Assembly (NCBI GenBank): GCA_966111775.1
Contig: CBHWBD010000115.1
Location: 1-15,913 of the forward strand
Length of the DNA: 15,913 bases
Reading direction: 5' to 3'
DNA from: Pelomonas sp966111775
GTDB lineage: Bacteria; Pseudomonadota; Gammaproteobacteria; Burkholderiales; Burkholderiaceae_C
The position numbers were made by a program, and so were the translations under genes. Shown piece after piece: positions 13,207-15,913 of the stretch (position 1 is its first letter; every line of letters starts with the position of its first letter). The notes beneath the pieces were generated by a model that was given only the letters and a program-made list of their open reading frames with translations, did no database searches and was not told the origin of the DNA.

Positions 13207-14303
13207 TCCCGGTGGATGAGTTCGGGCTCTGCGGCATAGCCGAGCAGTGCCTCGAACTCCGACGACGGCTTGCGAGCAATCAGCCGTGCTTCCGACGCCG
13301 AATAGTTGGCCAGGCCGCGCGCCAGCTCGACGCCCTCGGCCGTCTGCACGGCGATGACGTCGCCGCGATGGAAGCCGCCCTGCACTTCGACGACACCAAT
13401 CGGCAGCAGGCTTTTGCCCTCGTCGCGCAGCTTGACGACCGCGCCGGCATCGACCTTGACCGAACCGCGCAACTGCAGGTGGTCGACCATCCACTGCTTG
13501 CGCGCCGCCAGCTTGGGCGTGGCCGCCAGCAGGGCCGTGCCGATGGACTCGCCATACGCCAGGCGCAGCAGCACGTCGGGCTCGCGCCCCCAGGCGATGA
13601 CGGTGCCGGCACCACTGCCGGCCGCGCGCTTGGCGGCCAGGATCTTGGTCAGCATGCCGCCGCGGCCGATGCTGGAACCAGCACCGCCCGCCATGCGCTC
13701 CAGCTCCGGGTCGCCGGCCTGGGCCGTGTCGATGAAGCGGGCGTTGGGGTCCTTGCGCGGGTCGGCCGAGTACAGGCCACGCTGGTCGGTCAGGATGACG
13801 AGGGCATCGGCTTCGACGAGATTGGCCACCAGGGCACCCAGGGTGTCGTTGTCGCCAAACTTGATCTCGTCGTTGACGACGGTGTCGTTCTCGTTGATGA
13901 CGGGCAGCACACGATGCGCCATCAGCGTCAGCAGTGTCGAGCGGGCATTCAGATAACGCTCGCGGTCGGCCAGGTCGGCATGGGTCAGCAGCACCTGGGC
14001 GCTGTGCAGGCCGTGGGCGCTGAGCTGGCTCTCGTACATCTGGGCCAGCCCCATCTGGCCGACAGCCGCCGCGGCCTGCAGCTCATGCAACTCTTTGGGG
14101 CGCGCTGCCCAACCGAGGCGCTTCATGCCCTCGGCGATGGCACCGCTGGACACCATGACCAGCTCGCGTCCTTCGCCCGCCAGCGTCGCCAGCTGACGGC
14201 TCCAGTTCGCGATCGCTTCGGCATCAACGCCTCGGCCCTCGTTGGTGACGAGGCTGGAACCGACTTTGACAACGATGCGGCGCGCGCTGGAGAGCAGGGT
14301 CAT
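13188..14303 (-). CDS. proB: Glutamate 5-kinase
   Basis: It phosphorylates glutamate with ATP, the first step of proline synthesis, and is normally feedback-inhibited by proline. It has 371 residues. The amino-acid-kinase domain shows VVKVGSSLVTNEG near the N terminus, VSSGAIAEGM (51-60), INENDTV (136-142), FGDNDTL (149-155) and LTDQRGLY (171-178). A PUA domain occupies about residues 278-360. The ATG at 14303 overlaps the obgE TGA (ATGA on the minus strand), so translation is probably coupled to obgE. proA is not adjacent in this window. The C terminus lies in a perfect 13-bp hairpin. Confidence 0.98.
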   Translation of the reverse strand: MTLLSSARRIVVKVGSSLVTNEGRGVDAEAIANWSRQLATLAGEGRELVMVSSGAIAEGMKRLGWAARPKELHELQAAAAVGQMGLAQMYESQLSAHGLHSAQVLLTHADLADRERYLNARSTLLTLMAHRVLPVINENDTVVNDEIKFGDNDTLGALVANLVEADALVILTDQRGLYSADPRKDPNARFIDTAQAGDPELERMAGGAGSSIGRGGMLTKILAAKRAAGSGAGTVIAWGREPDVLLRLAYGESIGTALLAATPKLAARKQWMVDHLQLRGSVKVDAGAVVKLRDEGKSLLPIGVVEVQGGFHRGDVIAVQTAEGVELARGLANYSASEARLIARKPSSEFEALLGYAAEPELIHRDNLVLR

Positions 14304-15373
14304 TCTGTGGCGTTGGGGGACTCAGGCGAGTCGAAGCGGATATCGCGCTCTTCGATCACGCGCTGCTCGGCGGCGACGTGGTCGTAGATGGCGTGGATCA
14401 GCGGCTGGCAGCCCTGGCGGGTCAGGGCCGAGATCTCGAAGACCGGCCCCTTCCACTTGTAGCGCTTGATGAAGTCCTTCACGCGCGCGGCGCGTTCTTC
14501 CTCGGGCACCATGTCCAGCTTGTTCAGCACCAGCCAGCGCGGCTTGGCGTGCAGCTCGGGGTCGTACTTCTTCAGCTCGGCCACGATGGCCTTGGCTTCC
14601 TTGACCGGATCGACCTCGGGGTCGAAGGGAGCCAGGTCGACGACATGCAGCAGCAGGCGGGTGCGCTGCAGATGGCGCAGGAACTGGTGGCCGAGACCCG
14701 CCCCCTCAGCGGCGCCTTCGATCAAGCCGGGGATGTCGGCGACGACGAAGCTCTTTTCCGGCGCGACGCGCACGACGCCGAGGTTGGGATGCAGGGTCGT
14801 GAAGGGGTAGTCGGCGATCTTGGGCTTGGCGTTCGAGATCGCCGTGATCAGCGTCGACTTGCCGGCGTTGGGCTGGCCCAGCAGGCCGACATCGGCCAGC
14901 ACGCGCAGCTCCAGGCGCACCTTCTTGATCTCGCCCGGCCAGCCCGGCGTCTTCTGGCGCGGGGCGCGGTTGGTCGAGGTCTTGAAATGCAGATTGCCGA
15001 AGCCGCCGTCGCCACCCTTGCAGAGCAGGATGCGCTCGCCCGGCTCGAGCAGTTCGCCGATGACGGCTTCGGTCTCGAGGTCGGTGATGATGGTGCCGAC
15101 CGGCATGCGCAGCACGATGTCGTCAGCAGCGGCACCGAAACAATCGGAGCCCCGGCCGGCTTCACCGTTGCGCGCCTCGTGGCGGCGCGCGTAGCGGTAG
15201 TCGATCAGCGTGTTGAGATTGCGATCGGCCTCGGCCCAGACGCTGCCGCCCTTGCCGCCATCGCCGCCATCCGGTCCGCCGAAGGGGATGAACTTCTCGC
15301 GGCGAAAGCTCGCGCAGCCTGCGCCACCGTTACCGGCGGCGACATCGATGGTGGCTTCGTCAACGAATTTCAT
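14300..15373 (-). CDS. obgE: GTPase ObgE/CgtA
   Basis: An essential GTPase that binds the 50S subunit in late assembly and links growth to nucleotide levels. It has 357 residues. The glycine-rich Obg fold covers 1-158 (MKFVDEATIDVAAGNGGAG and GGPDGGDGGKGG). The G domain has G1 GQPNAGKST (166-174), G2 FTT (191-193), G3 DIPG (213-216), G4 NKLD (284-287) and G5 SAL (315-317). The C-terminal tail after about 335 is short and ends acidic, as in many betaproteobacteria. It lies 134 nt after rpmA, beyond two hairpins, so it may have its own promoter, though no convincing one is visible in 15374-15448. Confidence 0.98.
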   Translation of the reverse strand: MKFVDEATIDVAAGNGGAGCASFRREKFIPFGGPDGGDGGKGGSVWAEADRNLNTLIDYRYARRHEARNGEAGRGSDCFGAAADDIVLRMPVGTIITDLETEAVIGELLEPGERILLCKGGDGGFGNLHFKTSTNRAPRQKTPGWPGEIKKVRLELRVLADVGLLGQPNAGKSTLITAISNAKPKIADYPFTTLHPNLGVVRVAPEKSFVVADIPGLIEGAAEGAGLGHQFLRHLQRTRLLLHVVDLAPFDPEVDPVKEAKAIVAELKKYDPELHAKPRWLVLNKLDMVPEEERAARVKDFIKRYKWKGPVFEISALTRQGCQPLIHAIYDHVAAEQRVIEERDIRFDSPESPNATE

Positions 15374-15439
15374 GGCGGATTGGCCATCGTAATGGCTGGG
15401 TTGGATCTGGCGCGCCGTCGTGTGGCGCAGCAGACTTCA

Positions 15440-15470
15440 GAAATGACAAAGCCCCGGCGAGCCGGGGCTT
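15440..15470 (-). terminator. Intrinsic terminator after rpmA
   Basis: Read on the minus strand, the arms at 15449-15470 form a 9- to 10-bp GC-rich stem (AAGCCCCGGC with GCCGGGGCTT), followed by TTTGTCATTT. It lies 37 nt past the rpmA stop and should end most rplU-rpmA transcripts before obgE. Confidence 0.85.
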
Positions 15471-15476
15471 GGAGTG

Positions 15477-15497
15477 TCGGGCGATGTTGTCGCCCGA
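15477..15497 (-). repeat. Second hairpin between rpmA and obgE
   Basis: TCGGGCGA and TCGCCCGA pair perfectly over 8 bp around a 5-nt loop. The stem stands 6 nt upstream of the terminator stem on the rpmA transcript and begins 10 nt after the rpmA stop. It lacks its own T tract. It may protect the rpmA 3' end or aid termination. Confidence 0.6.
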
Positions 15498-15507
15498 ACT
15501 GCCGACC

Positions 15508-15771
15508 TTAGGCGGCCAGCGGGGTCACGACAACCGTCGAACGGCTGTTGGCGCCCTTGGTGGTGAAGCTCACGTGGCCGTCGACCAGCGCGAACAGCGT
15601 GTGGTCCTTGCCGATACCGACGTTGACGCCGGGGTGGAACTTCGTGCCGCGCTGGCGAACGATGATCGAACCCGCGGAGATCAGTTCACCGCCGTAAGCC
15701 TTGACGCCCAGCATCTTGGGCTTGGAGTCGCGGCCGTTCCGTGTAGAACCGCCGCCCTTTTTCTGTGCCAT
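15508..15771 (-). CDS. rpmA: 50S ribosomal protein L27
   Basis: An 87-residue ribosomal protein near the peptidyl-transferase centre. The N terminus MAQKKGGGSTRNGRDS has no Firmicutes-type pre-peptide; its flexible tail reaches the tRNA acceptor ends. The central KPKMLGVKAYGGELISAGSI segment and GVNVGIGKDHTLFAL are standard. A strong Shine-Dalgarno sequence (15778-15782) lies 6 nt before the ATG. It follows rplU by 35 nt in the usual rplU-rpmA operon and ends in TAA. Confidence 0.98.
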   Translation of the reverse strand: MAQKKGGGSTRNGRDSKPKMLGVKAYGGELISAGSIIVRQRGTKFHPGVNVGIGKDHTLFALVDGHVSFTTKGANSRSTVVVTPLAA

Positions 15772-15777
15772 GTTTAG

Positions 15778-15782
15778 CTCCT
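15778..15782 (-). promoter_or_regulatory. Ribosome binding site of rpmA
   Basis: On the minus strand this reads AGGAG, placed 6 nt before the rpmA ATG. It is a near-optimal site, as expected for a ribosomal protein gene. Confidence 0.85.
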
Positions 15783-15806
15783 AGAAATTAGCGAAAGAAG
15801 ATGGGA

Positions 15807-15913
15807 TCAGCCGTTGACCGCGCTGATTTCCAGCTCGGTGAAGTTCTGGCGATGGCCCTGGCTCTTCTTGTAGTGCTTGCGACGGCGCATCTTGAAGATG
15901 CGAACCTTGTCGT
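15807..15913 (-). CDS. rplU: 50S ribosomal protein L21, C-terminal part
   Basis: Only the last 34 full codons are in the window; the gene continues past the right edge. The translated end contains KVRIFKMRRRKHYKKSQGHR and then QNFTELEISAVNG before the TGA at 15807-15809. The basic KMRRRKHYKKSQGHRQ segment is the L21 signature that contacts 23S rRNA. It is the first visible gene of the rplU-rpmA operon. Its promoter lies outside the window. Confidence 0.95.
   Translation of the reverse strand, partial: DKVRIFKMRRRKHYKKSQGHRQNFTELEISAVNG

Overview
This is a GC-rich stretch of ordinary chromosome. It most likely comes from a betaproteobacterium of the order Burkholderiales, near the Roseateles, Pelomonas, Mitsuaria or Rubrivivax group. 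That placement rests on base composition, on protein sequences read by eye, and on two gene orders I know from that order: hemA-prfA-prmC-grxD-ubiX and rplU-rpmA-obgE-proB next to rppH and proS. I could not run a search, so the genus is a guess.

Layout, plus strand first. A CAU-anticodon tRNA (1-77) ends in a strong intrinsic terminator. A small secreted protein of unknown function follows, overlapping miaB by 4 nt. A 91-residue three-helix membrane protein on the minus strand converges on miaB and overlaps its end. Next come hemA, prfA and prmC, an outer-membrane barrel-like protein of unknown function, grxD, ubiX and a Ser/Ala-rich orphan protein.

From about 7.8 kb to the end most genes are on the minus strand. 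Read in their own direction they are: the end of rplU, rpmA, a double-hairpin terminator region, obgE and proB (overlapping), then proS and a TTG-started lytic transglycosylase (overlapping), then an exported M3 metallopeptidase. rppH is the one plus-strand gene in this half. It is divergent from proS and convergent with proB, and a perfect 13-bp hairpin lies between rppH and proB.

How the genes connect. prfA and prmC are a substrate and enzyme pair, since PrmC methylates the RF1 GGQ glutamine. HemA uses glutamyl-tRNA as substrate and MiaB modifies tRNA. MiaB needs Fe-S clusters and GrxD helps deliver them. UbiX makes the prenyl-FMN cofactor used in ubiquinone synthesis. rplU, rpmA and obgE are ribosome and ribosome-assembly genes, while proB and proS are linked only by proline. 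Five gene pairs share a 4-nt stop/start overlap (ATGA three times, GTGA, TTGA), so translational coupling is common here.

No gap longer than 300 bases lacks a gene. I found no insertion sequence, prophage, CRISPR array, toxin-antitoxin pair, defence island or biosynthetic cluster. I do not think the window holds an undescribed multi-gene system. What merits a second look is small: four uncharacterised proteins, several precise hairpins, and some start-site details.
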